Shown here: one piece after another, positions 26,088 to 35,283 of the stretch
How positions within the stretch are numbered: the first letter of the stretch is position 1
How the letters are laid out: each line of letters begins with the position of its first letter
Origin: Dokdonia sinensis
Lineage (GTDB): Bacteria > Bacteroidota > Bacteroidia > Flavobacteriales > Flavobacteriaceae
Assembly (NCBI RefSeq): GCF_003688895.1
Contig: NZ_REFV01000001.1
Location: 289,503-353,502 of the forward strand
Direction: 5' to 3'
DNA length: 64,000 nt
Notes under the pieces: model-generated
The model's input: only the letters and a program-made list of their open reading frames with translations
Database searches by the model: none
Told to the model about the DNA's origin: nothing
Position numbers and translations under genes: made by a program

Positions 26088-26498
26088 ATGAAAACACAGA
26101 TTATCACAATGCAACAAAATGTTGCAAAAACAATGTTAGCATTTTGCCTTGTACTGAGTCTAGGGCTTATTTCAAACACGGCAAGTGCCCAAACAACTGA
26201 ACGTACTGTGACGGGTGTCGTAAGTAGTGCTTATGAGAATGTCGCCTACGCAACGGTAAGTCTCAAGGGGGCTTACATCGCAACATCAACGGATGAGAAG
26301 GGTGCTTTTACCTTTCCTCAAATGCTTAAAGAAGGTGATGTCCTCACGGTAAGCTCTCTGGGTTATCAGGATCGCGAGGTGACCATAACTGGTGACACGA
26401 CGTTTATTAAACCATTTCTAGAAGAAATCCCGTTAATAATTACTGCGGCCTTACGCACAGCGCCTTCTGGCAAGGCAACGGATCTGCCAAATAACTAA
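26088..26498 (+). CDS. Small exported CarboxypepD_reg-like domain protein
   Basis: A 136-residue protein with a signal peptide (hydrophobic 15-33, cleavage after ASAQ) and one CarboxypepD_reg-like beta-sandwich: RTVTGVVSSAYENVAYATVSLKG, TSTDEKGAFTFP and LTVSSLGYQDREV. This domain is usually the N-terminal module of SusC-type TonB receptors. Here it stands alone, which also occurs in other Flavobacteriia. Function unknown; followed 10 bp later by a transglutaminase-like gene. Confidence 0.82.
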   Translation: MKTQIITMQQNVAKTMLAFCLVLSLGLISNTASAQTTERTVTGVVSSAYENVAYATVSLKGAYIATSTDEKGAFTFPQMLKEGDVLTVSSLGYQDREVTITGDTTFIKPFLEEIPLIITAALRTAPSGKATDLPNN

Positions 26499-26508
26499 TC
26501 ATCTATAA

Positions 26509-27171
26509 ATGAGAGTTATCCTTTTCGTAATGTGCTGCATCTTTATGCCCCCGCTCACGGCCCAGCAAAGTGATTTCAAAAACATCGATTTCACACAAGC
26601 TGACCAGATTGCGCAGCGGCATCAAGGTGCAGCACTTTATAATATACCGCTTCTTGCGCATAATCTTACGTTCCAACTAGATACAGAGGTAGAAAAATTT
26701 AGAGCAATTTACTACTGGGTGACCCACAATATTGAGAATGATGCAAATCTGGTTGATAAAAATGAGTACAGGCAAAAAAAATATAAAGCTACCCCTGAAC
26801 GTCTAGCCCAATGGAACAAAACCTTTAAACGCGAGGTTTTTAACAAGCTCCGCGCCGAAAAGAAAACGCTCTGTACCGGCTATGCCTTTCTCATACAAAC
26901 GCTCGCACAACAATCGGGTCTGGACTGCAACATCATAAACGGCTATGGCCTAGCCAACAAGTCTAGATTTAAAAATCTAGATGCTCCCAACCATTCTTGG
27001 AATACCGTAAAACTAAATGGAAAATGGTACGTGTGCGATGCTACCTGGTCTAGTGGGTATACGGACGAAACTGGAATTTTTGTCTACGATTATGACGATC
27101 GCTATTTTTTAATGGAGGTTGAGGAGTTTGGGAAGAGTCATCTGGTTGGGGAGATGGGGGTTGAGTGGTAG
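26509..27171 (+). CDS. Exported transglutaminase-like domain protein
   Basis: A 220-residue protein with a signal peptide (residues 1-19, ending LTAQ). The papain-like transglutaminase core shows all three catalytic positions: Cys in TLCTGYAFLIQTLAQ, His in DAPNHSWNTVKL and Asp in WYVCDATWSSG. Family members cleave or cross-link peptides in the envelope; the substrate is unknown. It is probably in an operon with the preceding CarboxypepD_reg-like gene. Confidence 0.86.
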   Translation: MRVILFVMCCIFMPPLTAQQSDFKNIDFTQADQIAQRHQGAALYNIPLLAHNLTFQLDTEVEKFRAIYYWVTHNIENDANLVDKNEYRQKKYKATPERLAQWNKTFKREVFNKLRAEKKTLCTGYAFLIQTLAQQSGLDCNIINGYGLANKSRFKNLDAPNHSWNTVKLNGKWYVCDATWSSGYTDETGIFVYDYDDRYFLMEVEEFGKSHLVGEMGVEW

Positions 27172-27206
27172 GGTGTATATGTTATGTAACGTGTTGTAGC
27201 ACGTTA

Positions 27207-27740
27207 TTATTTTTCAGATTCATATCCGTGGACATTCCAAGTTTCTAAAAAATCATAACCTTTATGTCTCAAATATGTAATTCCGTCTATTTTAAATTTC
27301 GTTTTAGATAATTTTTCTATTTCGGTCGTGTCCAAACCTACTAAACTGACGAATTCCATTTGTGTTTCTCCATTTTCTTTTATCAAACTAACGATTGTCG
27401 AGCTAGAATTCATTGTAATTGATTCATTTCGTTTAATTTCCTCATTATAAGGAATTAATTCCCAAGTTGAAGAGTTTTTTGTTTTATGAAAATCCAACCA
27501 CAAAATTTCTTTTCCATTAATGTCTTTTTCAGGAATCCAAAATCCATTTAGGTTTTCACGCACAGAATCTAAATCGGTTAAGTCAATTTCATAATCATGT
27601 AAAACCAGAATCAAATTACGATTAAAATTTTTTCCGATATCTTCTTTTACTCCTTTTGCAAGGTCAAACATTTGAAGTCCGAAATATCCAATTCCGATAA
27701 TTACAATTCCAATTATTGTTATTAAAATTCCTTTTTTCAT
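27207..27740 (-). CDS. Hypothetical membrane-anchored protein
   Basis: A protein of about 177 residues (start chosen at MKKGILI, 7 residues after an earlier ATG). One N-terminal helix (IIGIVIIGIGYFGLQMF) anchors an otherwise polar, mainly beta domain (NLILVLHDYEIDLTDL, GFWIPEKDINGKEILWLDF). I do not recognise the family. It is clearly AT-richer than the genes to its left and, with the toxin-antitoxin pair, forms a patch that may have been acquired. Confidence 0.6.
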   Translation of the reverse strand: MKKGILITIIGIVIIGIGYFGLQMFDLAKGVKEDIGKNFNRNLILVLHDYEIDLTDLDSVRENLNGFWIPEKDINGKEILWLDFHKTKNSSTWELIPYNEEIKRNESITMNSSSTIVSLIKENGETQMEFVSLVGLDTTEIEKLSKTKFKIDGITYLRHKGYDFLETWNVHGYESEK

Positions 27741-27835
27741 TGATTGGTTCAAATTAGACACAACGTTTAATATAAAAAAGTGGCTGATCAGAAGGAAAGA
27801 TATGTATTGTTAAAAAGTGTTTTGGTGTCGTTTTT

Positions 27836-28120
27836 TTAGGCTGAAATTGGTCTTACGTTTATCTGTCCGCCAATTGCTTTCAGCACTTTCATTATGGTTC
27901 CGAACTGTGGTTTTGCTCCATCCGATAATGCTTTGTAGAGGCTCGGTCTGCTCATTCCAGTTTGTTCAGCTATTTTGGTCATTCCGATAGCCTTTGCGAT
28001 GTGGCCAATTGCCACAATCAAATCAGAGCTATCTCCATCTTCAAGGACTGTATTAAGATATTCAGCAATCATTTCTTCGCTGTCAAGATAATCTGCTATA
28101 TCAAATTTAGTAGTTGCCAT
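27836..28120 (-). CDS. Antitoxin of HigA / HI1420-type addiction module
   Basis: A 94-residue protein with a Cro/C1-type helix-turn-helix: MTKIAEQTGMSRPSLYKALSDGAKPQFGTIMKVLKAIG. The N-terminal FDIADYLDSEEMIAEYLNTVLEDGD is the hallmark of the HI1420-type addiction-module antidote. It should bind and neutralise the toxin and repress their shared promoter. It lies downstream of the toxin with one base between stop and start, the toxin-first order expected for this type. Confidence 0.9.
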   Translation of the reverse strand: MATTKFDIADYLDSEEMIAEYLNTVLEDGDSSDLIVAIGHIAKAIGMTKIAEQTGMSRPSLYKALSDGAKPQFGTIMKVLKAIGGQINVRPISA

Positions 28121-28121
28121 T

Positions 28122-28424
28122 TTATTCGTTTTTTATTTTGTTCCAGATTTCTTTCGCTTTGTCGATGTCCTTTTGTTGGCTTGATTTATCTCCACCAATT
28201 AAAAGAATTACGATTTTGCTGTCTTTCTCCTTAAAATACACTCGATAACCTTTGGCATAATTAATTCGCATTTCGCTTATTCCGTCTCCAACAGGTTTAC
28301 AATCTCCAAAATGCCCGCTAGTTTCGAGTTTCTGAATTCGAAAGAGTATTTTAGATTTAGCCCGAATATCTTTGAGCTTTCTAATCCACTTATCAAATTC
28401 AGATGTTTTTTTTGTGATAACCAT
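28122..28424 (-). CDS. RelE/ParE-superfamily toxin (HigB / HI1419-type)
   Basis: A 100-residue protein: DKWIRKLKDIRAKSKILFRIQKLETSG, CKPVGDGISEMRINYAKGYRVYF and IVILLIGGDKSSQQKDIDKAKEI are the conserved blocks of the phage-derived Gp49-like/HI1419 killer proteins. Members inhibit translation by ribosome-dependent mRNA cleavage in characterised relatives; I infer the same here. It is first in its two-gene operon. Confidence 0.9.
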   Translation of the reverse strand: MVITKKTSEFDKWIRKLKDIRAKSKILFRIQKLETSGHFGDCKPVGDGISEMRINYAKGYRVYFKEKDSKIVILLIGGDKSSQQKDIDKAKEIWNKIKNE

Positions 28425-28636
28425 TTAAGATGTATCCATTTAGATACAAATATAATCAAATATTTGTGTTTGTAATAAAATTTTGGATTTTCCAGAAGGT
28501 TGGTTTGATATGCACCACAACTAGTTACATAACCACCAAATTTATAGGTCATTATACCCTAAAGGTAATTGAAAGGAATGAGAATCTACTTTCGCGATAC
28601 GCTGAAGACGTATTTATGAAAAGCGTACAAAAAACC

Positions 28637-29653
28637 CTACTGCAAGTCTATCCCAATCCCAAAGAAACTGCTGGACGCTGCACTATTGTAGCGGGCGTAG
28701 GCATAATTAAAACGCATCTTATTAATCTTTATGCCAAAACCGGCACTAAGCCCAGCAAAACTACGCTGGTTAAGTATACGGAGTTCCTCGCTACGACGGA
28801 AATTGTATCCCAGACGAAGATTAAAACCACTCTCAGGAAAGAGCTCCACACCTACAATCGTGTGGCGTATGATATTGTCAAAAATATTCACCTCATTATT
28901 AGTCACGTTACCGTCTAGGTCTGTGGTAGATTGCGCGGTGTTTTCGAAGGCGATGTTCCAGAGTTGTAAATTTTCAAACGTAAGGTGCCAGCGTATGGGA
29001 ACATTAGGAACTATCTGTGAGATTCCTGCATCTATTTCTAGCGGTAACTTTTCTATCGTATCTACATAAGGTGTAAACTGTGTTCCTATATTACGTACCA
29101 CAAGTGCCGCATTGAGATCCCATTTCTCATAATTATAAATCACGCCCAGATCTAGTGCTCCTCCAAAAGAGGAATACTGTTCTAGCTTAGAGGAAATGAG
29201 CTTTAAGTTTGCTCCTACGTGAAAATCAGAACGCCCTATGTTTACTGCATACCCAAAAGATAAAGCCGTCTCTCCTCCACTAAAGTCATTTGTAAAGTCT
29301 CCGTTTTCATCACGACCTACAAAAGTTCCGTAATTAATGTACGTTACTCCCGCGTGCAATACTTGCGTATGACGATCATATAAATAAGCATACGAGGCTG
29401 TTCCATAATTAATATCTGCAAGATAATTTACGTAGTTTACGGACAACTGGTTGTCCATTCGGTAATTAATTGTAGCCGGATTATAGAGCGCAGAGTCTGG
29501 GTCGTAATCGTAGTTTGTGAGGATTTTACCTCCCATTGCTGCCTGTCGTGGCGATGACATCAAGTTAAGAAACTGATACGTACCGCGCCCTCCTAACTGT
29601 GCCAGACAGATTGTTGAGTTTATAAATAGGAAGAAAACAAATAGTTTGCGCAT
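28637..29653 (-). CDS. porQ: Type IX secretion system protein PorQ
   Basis: A 338-residue outer-membrane beta-barrel-like protein with a signal peptide (ending CLAQ) and the PorQ hallmark start LGGRGTYQFLNLMSSPRQAAMGG. C-terminal strands end in SSFFGIGIDLQ. PorQ helps PorU, PorV and PorZ attach and process T9SS cargo. A cargo-type sorting domain is present in the protein at 54832. lon lies upstream on the same strand but a terminator separates them. A 212-bp stretch between its stop and the toxin gene has no recognisable gene. Confidence 0.92.
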   Translation of the reverse strand: MRKLFVFFLFINSTICLAQLGGRGTYQFLNLMSSPRQAAMGGKILTNYDYDPDSALYNPATINYRMDNQLSVNYVNYLADINYGTASYAYLYDRHTQVLHAGVTYINYGTFVGRDENGDFTNDFSGGETALSFGYAVNIGRSDFHVGANLKLISSKLEQYSSFGGALDLGVIYNYEKWDLNAALVVRNIGTQFTPYVDTIEKLPLEIDAGISQIVPNVPIRWHLTFENLQLWNIAFENTAQSTTDLDGNVTNNEVNIFDNIIRHTIVGVELFPESGFNLRLGYNFRRSEELRILNQRSFAGLSAGFGIKINKMRFNYAYARYNSAASSSFFGIGIDLQ

Positions 29654-29721
29654 CTAGTAGGACAAGGACTCAAGTCAAAAACGTGTACAAGTATAATATA
29701 TTTTGATGGTGGCTTAAAATA

Positions 29722-29752
29722 TAAAGGACGGGAGTTTTTTCCCGTCCTCACA
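29722..29752 (-). terminator. Rho-independent terminator after lon
   Basis: Minus strand: AGGACGGGA, a short A-rich loop, TCCCGTCCT, then a T/A-rich TTATATTTT. Confidence 0.7.
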
Positions 29753-29772
29753 ATTAACCTTTAAAGTTGGTA

Positions 29773-32223
29773 TTAAAGCTTTTTAGCATTCTTAACCTTT
29801 TGCTTAGTAAGGGCAAGTTCCAGCACTTGGCTCATATCACTCACATAATGGAACGTTAAACCTTTAAGATATTCTTGCTTGATTTCTTCTATATCTCTGC
29901 GGTTTTGCTCACACAATAATATCTCTTTAATCCGAGCACGTTTTGCCGCAAGAATTTTTTCTTTTATTCCACCCACAGGAAGCACTTTGCCTCTAAGTGT
30001 AATCTCACCTGTCATCGCAATACTCTTCTTCACTTTGCGCTGGGTAAATAGAGAAACTAGCGAAGTAAGCATTGTAATTCCTGCACTAGGACCATCCTTA
30101 GGGGTTGCCCCTTCTGGCACGTGTATGTGTACATTGTATTTCTCAAAGATCTCCGAGCTTAGACCGAGTTCTTGCGCATTTGCCTTGATATATTCCATAG
30201 CAATAGTTGCGCTCTCTTTCATCACTTTTCCTAAGTTTCCGGTGATGGAAAGTGTTCCTTTACCTTTAGACAATGCAGATTCAATAAATAAGATATCACC
30301 ACCAACACGTGTCCAAGCTAAACCTGTCACAACTCCTGCAACATCATTATTTTCATATTTATCACGTTGCATTCTAGGTACACCCAGCACTTCGATAATA
30401 TCTTCGTTTGAGACCTTGACGTTATATTCCTCTTCCATTGCAAGGTTTTTTGCACCGTAGCGCACCATCTTTGCAATTTGCTTTTCAAGACCGCGTACTC
30501 CGGATTCTCTGGTATACCCTTCGACGATTTTTTCGAGTTGAGGCTTTGCAATTTTTAATTGCTTGTCGTTCATTCCGTGCTCTTCTAGCTGCTTTGGTAA
30601 TAAATGACGTTTTCCTATCTCTACCTTTTCTTCAATGGTATAACCCGTAACGTTTATAATTTCCATACGGTCACGCAATGCCGGCTGGATGGTATTCAGA
30701 CTATTAGAAGTCGCAATAAACATTACTTTAGATAAGTCAAATCCCATCTCTAAGAAGTTATCGTGAAACTCAGAGTTCTGCTCTGGATCTAACACTTCAA
30801 GTAATGCAGATGATGGATCTCCCTGACTTCCCGTACTTAGCTTATCTATTTCATCTAGAACAAAAACTGGATTACTCGTTCCAGCCTTCCTCAAATTCTG
30901 AAGGATACGTCCTGGCATCGCTCCTATGTACGTTTTACGGTGTCCACGTATCTCTGCTTCATCGCGTAGTCCACCTAGACTCATACGAATATATTCTCTT
31001 CCCAATGCTTCGGCAACAGATTTTCCTAAAGAGGTTTTACCTACTCCTGGAGGTCCGTAAAGACATAGAATGGGAGATTTCATATCATTACGCAGCTTCA
31101 ATACTGCGAGGTATTCTATAATGCGACGCTTCACATCATCTAGACCGTAATGATCACGGTCTAAAATGCGCTTTGCTCGTTTTAGATCAAATTTATCCTT
31201 ACTGAATTTATTCCACGGAAGATCCAGAAACAAATCAAGGTAATTACGTTGTATGCTATACTCCGCCACTTGCGGATTCATACGTTGCATTTTAGAAAGT
31301 TCTTTCTTAAAATGCTTTGCAACTTTCTCGTTCCACTTCATCTTTTTGGAACGGGCACGCATCTCTTCCAACTCATCATCTGCCGAGACACCGCCCAATT
31401 CTTCTTGGATGGTCTTCATTTGCTGGTGCAAGAAATACTCACGCTGTTGCTGGCTCATATCATTCTGAACCTTGCTTTGTATATCGTTTTTAAGCTCCAA
31501 CTTCTGACGCTCCATATCCATAAACTTAAGCGTTTCCATCGCCCGTTTCTGGAGGTCTTCTATTTCTAAAAGTTCTTGTTTCTCAGTAACCGTAAGGTTC
31601 ATATTTGAACTCACAAAGTTGACTAGAAAAGAATTACTCTCAATATTTTTAATGGCAAAAGAAGCCTCAGATGGAATACTAGGAGAATCCTGAATTATAC
31701 TTAACGCAAGTTCCTTAATAGAGTCCACAACAGCCTTAAATTCTGTATTTGCCAGATCTGGCTTTGTCTCGTTGAACTCAGTAATAGTCGCCGTCATATA
31801 CGGTTTCTCAGTAAGTACTTCGCTTACGCGAAAACGTTTCTTACCCTGTATAATCACCGTTACATTGCCATCAGGCATTTTTAAAACACGTAGAATACGG
31901 GCCACAACTCCTACGCGATGAATATCATCTGCAGAAGGATTTTCTACTTCTTCATCCTTTTGAGCCACAACACCGATCACCTTTCCTCCTTTATTTGCTT
32001 CATTGATAAGCGCGATAGAAGTATCCCTTCCTGCCGAAATTGGAATCACAACTCCAGGAAATAAAACGGTGTTCCTTAAGGGAAGAATGGGTAGACTAGG
32101 AGGTAACTCTTCGCGATTAATCGCATCCTCATCTTCCGGCGTCATAAGCGGAATAAGCTCTGCCTCGCTGTCTATATCTTGCAATGACAAACTGTCAAGG
32201 GTAGTAAATTTTGGTTTAGCCAT
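29773..32223 (-). CDS. lon: ATP-dependent protease Lon
   Basis: An 816-residue protein with LonA layout. The N-terminal substrate-binding domain ([16 protein letters not shown]) is followed by a helical middle and a AAA+ module with Walker [16 protein letters not shown] and Walker [13 protein letters not shown]. The C-terminal serine-lysine protease domain has catalytic Ser in [12 protein letters not shown] and Lys in [16 protein letters not shown]. It degrades misfolded and regulatory proteins in the cytoplasm. The start MAKPKF at 32223 was chosen over an ATG 29 codons upstream, which has no family similarity. Confidence 0.97.
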   Translation of the reverse strand: MAKPKFTTLDSLSLQDIDSEAELIPLMTPEDEDAINREELPPSLPILPLRNTVLFPGVVIPISAGRDTSIALINEANKGGKVIGVVAQKDEEVENPSADDIHRVGVVARILRVLKMPDGNVTVIIQGKKRFRVSEVLTEKPYMTATITEFNETKPDLANTEFKAVVDSIKELALSIIQDSPSIPSEASFAIKNIESNSFLVNFVSSNMNLTVTEKQELLEIEDLQKRAMETLKFMDMERQKLELKNDIQSKVQNDMSQQQREYFLHQQMKTIQEELGGVSADDELEEMRARSKKMKWNEKVAKHFKKELSKMQRMNPQVAEYSIQRNYLDLFLDLPWNKFSKDKFDLKRAKRILDRDHYGLDDVKRRIIEYLAVLKLRNDMKSPILCLYGPPGVGKTSLGKSVAEALGREYIRMSLGGLRDEAEIRGHRKTYIGAMPGRILQNLRKAGTSNPVFVLDEIDKLSTGSQGDPSSALLEVLDPEQNSEFHDNFLEMGFDLSKVMFIATSNSLNTIQPALRDRMEIINVTGYTIEEKVEIGKRHLLPKQLEEHGMNDKQLKIAKPQLEKIVEGYTRESGVRGLEKQIAKMVRYGAKNLAMEEEYNVKVSNEDIIEVLGVPRMQRDKYENNDVAGVVTGLAWTRVGGDILFIESALSKGKGTLSITGNLGKVMKESATIAMEYIKANAQELGLSSEIFEKYNVHIHVPEGATPKDGPSAGITMLTSLVSLFTQRKVKKSIAMTGEITLRGKVLPVGGIKEKILAAKRARIKEILLCEQNRRDIEEIKQEYLKGLTFHYVSDMSQVLELALTKQKVKNAKKL

Positions 32224-32380
32224 AATATATGTATGCCACAATGTCGTACAAAAATAATGTACCTGTGTATTTTGAACTGTTAGTGTCTTATTAAAATAAC
32301 TGAAATACAATCGGTTAACTAGATTGCAAGTTATTCGCTACTCTCTTAAGACAATTCTTGTGCCAGTCGGTGAGGGGTAT

Positions 32381-32409
32381 AAAAAAACCACCTCAAAGAT
32401 GGTTTTAAG
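32381..32409 (-). terminator. Rho-independent terminator after ferredoxin gene
   Basis: Minus strand: AAAACCATC, TTTGA, GGTGGTTTTTTT. Confidence 0.8.
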
Positions 32410-32429
32410 ATGATTGGATTTTAAATTAC

Positions 32430-32783
32430 CTAAGCATCCTTATGCATAAATGCCTGCTTGCCTAGCAACTCCTCTTCAGTCTCTACGTGCTCATCATCTG
32501 GCACACAGCAATCTACTGGACATACAGCAGCACATTGTGGCTCATCGTGAAAACCTTTGCACTCCGTACATTTATCCGGAATGATATAGTAAATCTCATC
32601 ACTTATGGGTTCTTGTGCCTCATTTGCATTTACTTCCTTACCGTTGGGCAACACTACATTACCCTCTAAATCCGTACCATCTGCATAGCGCCAGTCGTCT
32701 GCACCCTCGTATATCGCCGTGTTTGGACATTCGGGCTCGCACGCGCCACAGTTAATACATTCGTCTGTTATGATAATTGCCAT
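32430..32783 (-). CDS. 4Fe-4S dicluster ferredoxin
   Basis: A 117-residue protein with two 4Fe-4S motifs: [13 protein letters not shown] and [21 protein letters not shown]. The insert between the second and third Cys of motif two is characteristic of the YfhL/Fdx-like 2[4Fe-4S] group. It carries electrons in the cytoplasm; partners are unknown. It is divergent from the acyl-CoA reductase gene with 62 bp between starts, and the reductase promoter overlaps its first codons. Confidence 0.93.
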   Translation of the reverse strand: MAIIITDECINCGACEPECPNTAIYEGADDWRYADGTDLEGNVVLPNGKEVNANEAQEPISDEIYYIIPDKCTECKGFHDEPQCAAVCPVDCCVPDDEHVETEEELLGKQAFMHKDA

Positions 32784-32806
32784 AGCTTTCTTTTTGGGTA
32801 ACTTTG
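32777..32806 (+). promoter_or_regulatory. Flavobacterial-type promoter for acyl-CoA reductase
   Basis: TTG at 32777-32779, a 19-bp spacer and TAACTTTG at 32799-32806 match the -33/-7 consensus of Bacteroidota primary sigma factor (TTG-N17-20-TAnnTTTG). Predicted start of transcription is about 32812, giving a ~34-nt leader. Confidence 0.6.
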
Positions 32807-32845
32807 CGCAAAAATAATGCCTACACGGCGATTTGCCAAAATACT

Positions 32846-33964
32846 ATGAACCTTCAACAAAGAATTAACGCTTTTGACGCACTAGGAACTTTCTTGAGCC
32901 AGTTTTCCCGTAAAGAAATTGCTCAAAAAAAGAATATTCCGCACAATGACCTCTTCTTTGATGGATTTAGGCATCAGATGAAACTTGCTGGGGAGCATAA
33001 CAATTGGTTTACAGAGGAGAATATTCTATACGCCATTGAAGGTTGGTCGCAATCCCTTACTGAGGCTAAATTAAATAAATGGCTGAAAGGTTACGCTACT
33101 TTGACTACGCTCAGCACAAATTTCGCGAAAGCGGACTCAGACGCAGCAGAAAAAGCAGATTCTCAAAAAACTGTTGCCGTAATTATGGCAGGGAATATTC
33201 CGCTAGTGGGTTTTCACGATTTCCTAAGCGTTCTTATTACGGGACACAACTTCGTAGGAAAACAATCCTCAAACGATAAACACCTCCTCCCCTTTCTTGC
33301 CAAATACCTAGAATACGTCGAGCCAGCATTTAAAGGTCGCATCGCATTTACCGAAGAAAAATTACCCGAACACGATGCTGTTATCGCCACTGGAAGCGAC
33401 AATACCGCACGTTACTTTGAATACTATTTCGGTAAAAAACCGAATATCATACGCAAGAACCGCAACTCTGTCGCAGTTCTGACTGGAAAGGAAACGCAGG
33501 AAGAGCTCGAAGCTTTAGGTGAGGATGTTTTCAGATATTTTGGTCTGGGATGTCGCAATGTTTCAAAATTATATGTTCCAGAAGATTACGACTTTGACGC
33601 ATTCTTTAAAGCGATGTACCCGTGGCATACGATGATGGACAAAGCGAAGTATGCAAATAATTACGACTACAATAAGGCGGTTTATTTAATGAGCCTTTTT
33701 GACCTATTAGAAAACGGGTTCTTAATGCTTAAAGAAGATGAAAGCTACGGCTCGCCCATTGCCACTTTATTCTACGAGAAATACAGCGCCCCAGAGGCCT
33801 TGGCCGAAAAACTTAGTGCAGATAATGAGAAGATTCAATGTGTGGTGAGTTCACATTTTAGGGAAAGCGATATCACCACCATTCCCTTTGGGAAAACCCA
33901 ACAGCCAGAATTGCACGACTATGCTGATGGTGTGGATACTATTGAATTTTTGACAACAATTTGA
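32846..33964 (+). CDS. Acyl-CoA reductase (LuxC-like)
   Basis: A 372-residue protein of the LuxC/acyl-CoA reductase family (aldehyde-dehydrogenase fold), which reduces acyl-CoA or acyl thioester to aldehyde with NADPH. The conserved blocks VAVIMAGNIPLVGFHDFLSVL, ATGSDNTARYFEYYFGKKP and FRYFGLGCRNVSKLYVP (with the catalytic Cys) are intact. The start MNLQQRINAF at 32846 follows the promoter. At ~80-97 it has the composite repeat segment LSTNFAKADSDAA, in a variable surface region just before the nucleotide-binding strand. Confidence 0.88.
   Translation: MNLQQRINAFDALGTFLSQFSRKEIAQKKNIPHNDLFFDGFRHQMKLAGEHNNWFTEENILYAIEGWSQSLTEAKLNKWLKGYATLTTLSTNFAKADSDAAEKADSQKTVAVIMAGNIPLVGFHDFLSVLITGHNFVGKQSSNDKHLLPFLAKYLEYVEPAFKGRIAFTEEKLPEHDAVIATGSDNTARYFEYYFGKKPNIIRKNRNSVAVLTGKETQEELEALGEDVFRYFGLGCRNVSKLYVPEDYDFDAFFKAMYPWHTMMDKAKYANNYDYNKAVYLMSLFDLLENGFLMLKEDESYGSPIATLFYEKYSAPEALAEKLSADNEKIQCVVSSHFRESDITTIPFGKTQQPELHDYADGVDTIEFLTTI
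33099..33140. repeat. Composite repeat (short coding repeat plus half palindrome), copy B
   Basis: CTTTGACTACGCTCAGC followed by AAATTTCGCGAAAGCGGACT; 33 of 37 positions (33103-33139) match copy A at 3570-3606. In frame in the acyl-CoA reductase gene. Confidence 0.85.
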
Positions 33965-34039
33965 CCTATAAATTATCACATTCTTAACGGCTTTTTATAT
34001 GGTTTTGGGCATCTTTGCAAAAGTTTAAAAACTCACAAA

Positions 34040-35104
34040 ATGAAGAAGCACAACTTTAGCGCAGGACCCTGTATTTTACCTCAAGAAGTTTTTCAAGAGG
34101 CATCGCAGGCCATACTCGATTTTAACGATTCTGGACTTTCCATTCTTGAAATATCTCACAGAAGCAAGGATTTTGTAGATGTGATGGATGAAGCGCGCAA
34201 TCTGGCGTTGGAGCTTCTTGGTCTTGAAGGAAAAGGTTACAAAGCGCTCTTTTTACAAGGAGGCGCAAGTATGCAATTCCTAATGACCGCTTACAATTTG
34301 TTAGAAAAAAAAGCGGCCTACCTGAATACGGGAACTTGGAGTGACAAAGCGATAAAGGAGGCAAAACTCTTTGGCGATGTGACAGAAGTTGCTTCCAGCA
34401 AAGACGCAAACTATAATTACATCCCTAAAGGATATCACATTCCAGAAGGAATGGATTACTTCCACGTGACGAGCAACAACACGATTTTTGGAACGCAGAT
34501 TAAAGATTTTCCTACGGTAGATTGTCCGCTAGTGTGCGATATGAGTAGTGATATTTTTTCTCGTGAGCTTGATTTTTCAAAGTTTGACTTAATTTACGCT
34601 GGGGCACAAAAAAATATGGGACCTGCTGGGGCAACGTTAGTAGTAGTGCGTGAAGATATTTTAGGAAAAGTGACACGCAAGATTCCATCTATGCTTGATT
34701 ACCAGACACACATCGGGAAAGGAAGTATGTTCAATACCCCTCCAGTATATGCGGTGTACGTTTCTATGCTCACAATGCGCTGGTTAAAGGAAAAAGGAGG
34801 AATATCTACAATTGAAGAAATAAATGGTCGCAAGGCTACCTTATTATATAGTGAGATAGACCTCAACCCATTATTTAAAGGCTTTACGGCAACAGACGAC
34901 CGCTCGACGATGAACGCGACGTTCAATCTTACAGATGGTGACTTGAAAGAAACCTTTGACGCGATGTGGAAAGAAGCTGGAATAAACGGTCTTAACGGTC
35001 ACCGTAGTGTAGGTGGTTACAGAGCATCTATGTATAACGCAATGACGATGGACAGTGTAGGTGCGCTTGTAGATGTGATGAGTGAGTTGGAGCGCAAGGC
35101 CTAA
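34040..35104 (+). CDS. serC: Phosphoserine aminotransferase
   Basis: A 354-residue PLP enzyme: start KKHNFSAGPCILPQEV, phosphate-binding GGASMQFLM, and the PLP-binding Lys in AGAQKNMGPAGATLVVV. It makes 3-phosphoserine from 3-phosphohydroxypyruvate and glutamate in the cytosol, and also serves pyridoxal synthesis in some bacteria. It is followed 180 bp later by the serA-type gene; order serC-serA with acyl-CoA reductase and ferredoxin upstream is common in Flavobacteriia. Confidence 0.95.
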   Translation: MKKHNFSAGPCILPQEVFQEASQAILDFNDSGLSILEISHRSKDFVDVMDEARNLALELLGLEGKGYKALFLQGGASMQFLMTAYNLLEKKAAYLNTGTWSDKAIKEAKLFGDVTEVASSKDANYNYIPKGYHIPEGMDYFHVTSNNTIFGTQIKDFPTVDCPLVCDMSSDIFSRELDFSKFDLIYAGAQKNMGPAGATLVVVREDILGKVTRKIPSMLDYQTHIGKGSMFNTPPVYAVYVSMLTMRWLKEKGGISTIEEINGRKATLLYSEIDLNPLFKGFTATDDRSTMNATFNLTDGDLKETFDAMWKEAGINGLNGHRSVGGYRASMYNAMTMDSVGALVDVMSELERKA

Positions 35105-35162
35105 TAAATTAAAAAATAGAAAGTAAGAAAACAAGATTGGAAGTTTAGTTCAATAGTTTTTT

Positions 35163-35184
35163 TTACGCTTTCGCGAAAGCGTAA
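35163..35184. repeat. Dispersed palindrome, copy 7 (serC-serA spacer)
   Basis: The longest perfect copy, 22 bp, with TTACGC/GCGTAA arms around TTTCGCGAAA. Intergenic. Confidence 0.92.
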
Positions 35185-35217
35185 CCAATGAAATAAAATG
35201 TTTAATCGGTGTCAATC

Positions 35218-35256
35218 ATAGATGCCAGCTGAGATATCCGCCTTTACGGATATGAC
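35218..35256. repeat. Hairpin repeat GATATCCG...CGGATATGACA
   Basis: ATATCCG (35233-35239) and CGGATAT (35246-35252) form a 7-bp stem with the trailing ATGACA. This type of hairpin is typical of short intergenic repeats in this group. It has no T-run, so it is not a terminator. Confidence 0.6.
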
Positions 35257-35283
35257 AAAATAGCCGCAAAGCGGTCACTAAAT

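Noticed and set aside
28430-28918. A 162-codon plus-strand open frame overlapping porQ
   Set aside because: More than half is antisense to the well-supported porQ gene, the product is unlike any family I know, and its first part is AT-rich spacer.
29879-30460. A 193-codon plus-strand frame within lon
   Set aside because: Antisense to the Lon protease domain, with no recognisable domain.
35218-35256. Hairpin after serC as its terminator
   Set aside because: No T-run follows on either strand; it is better described as a repeat.
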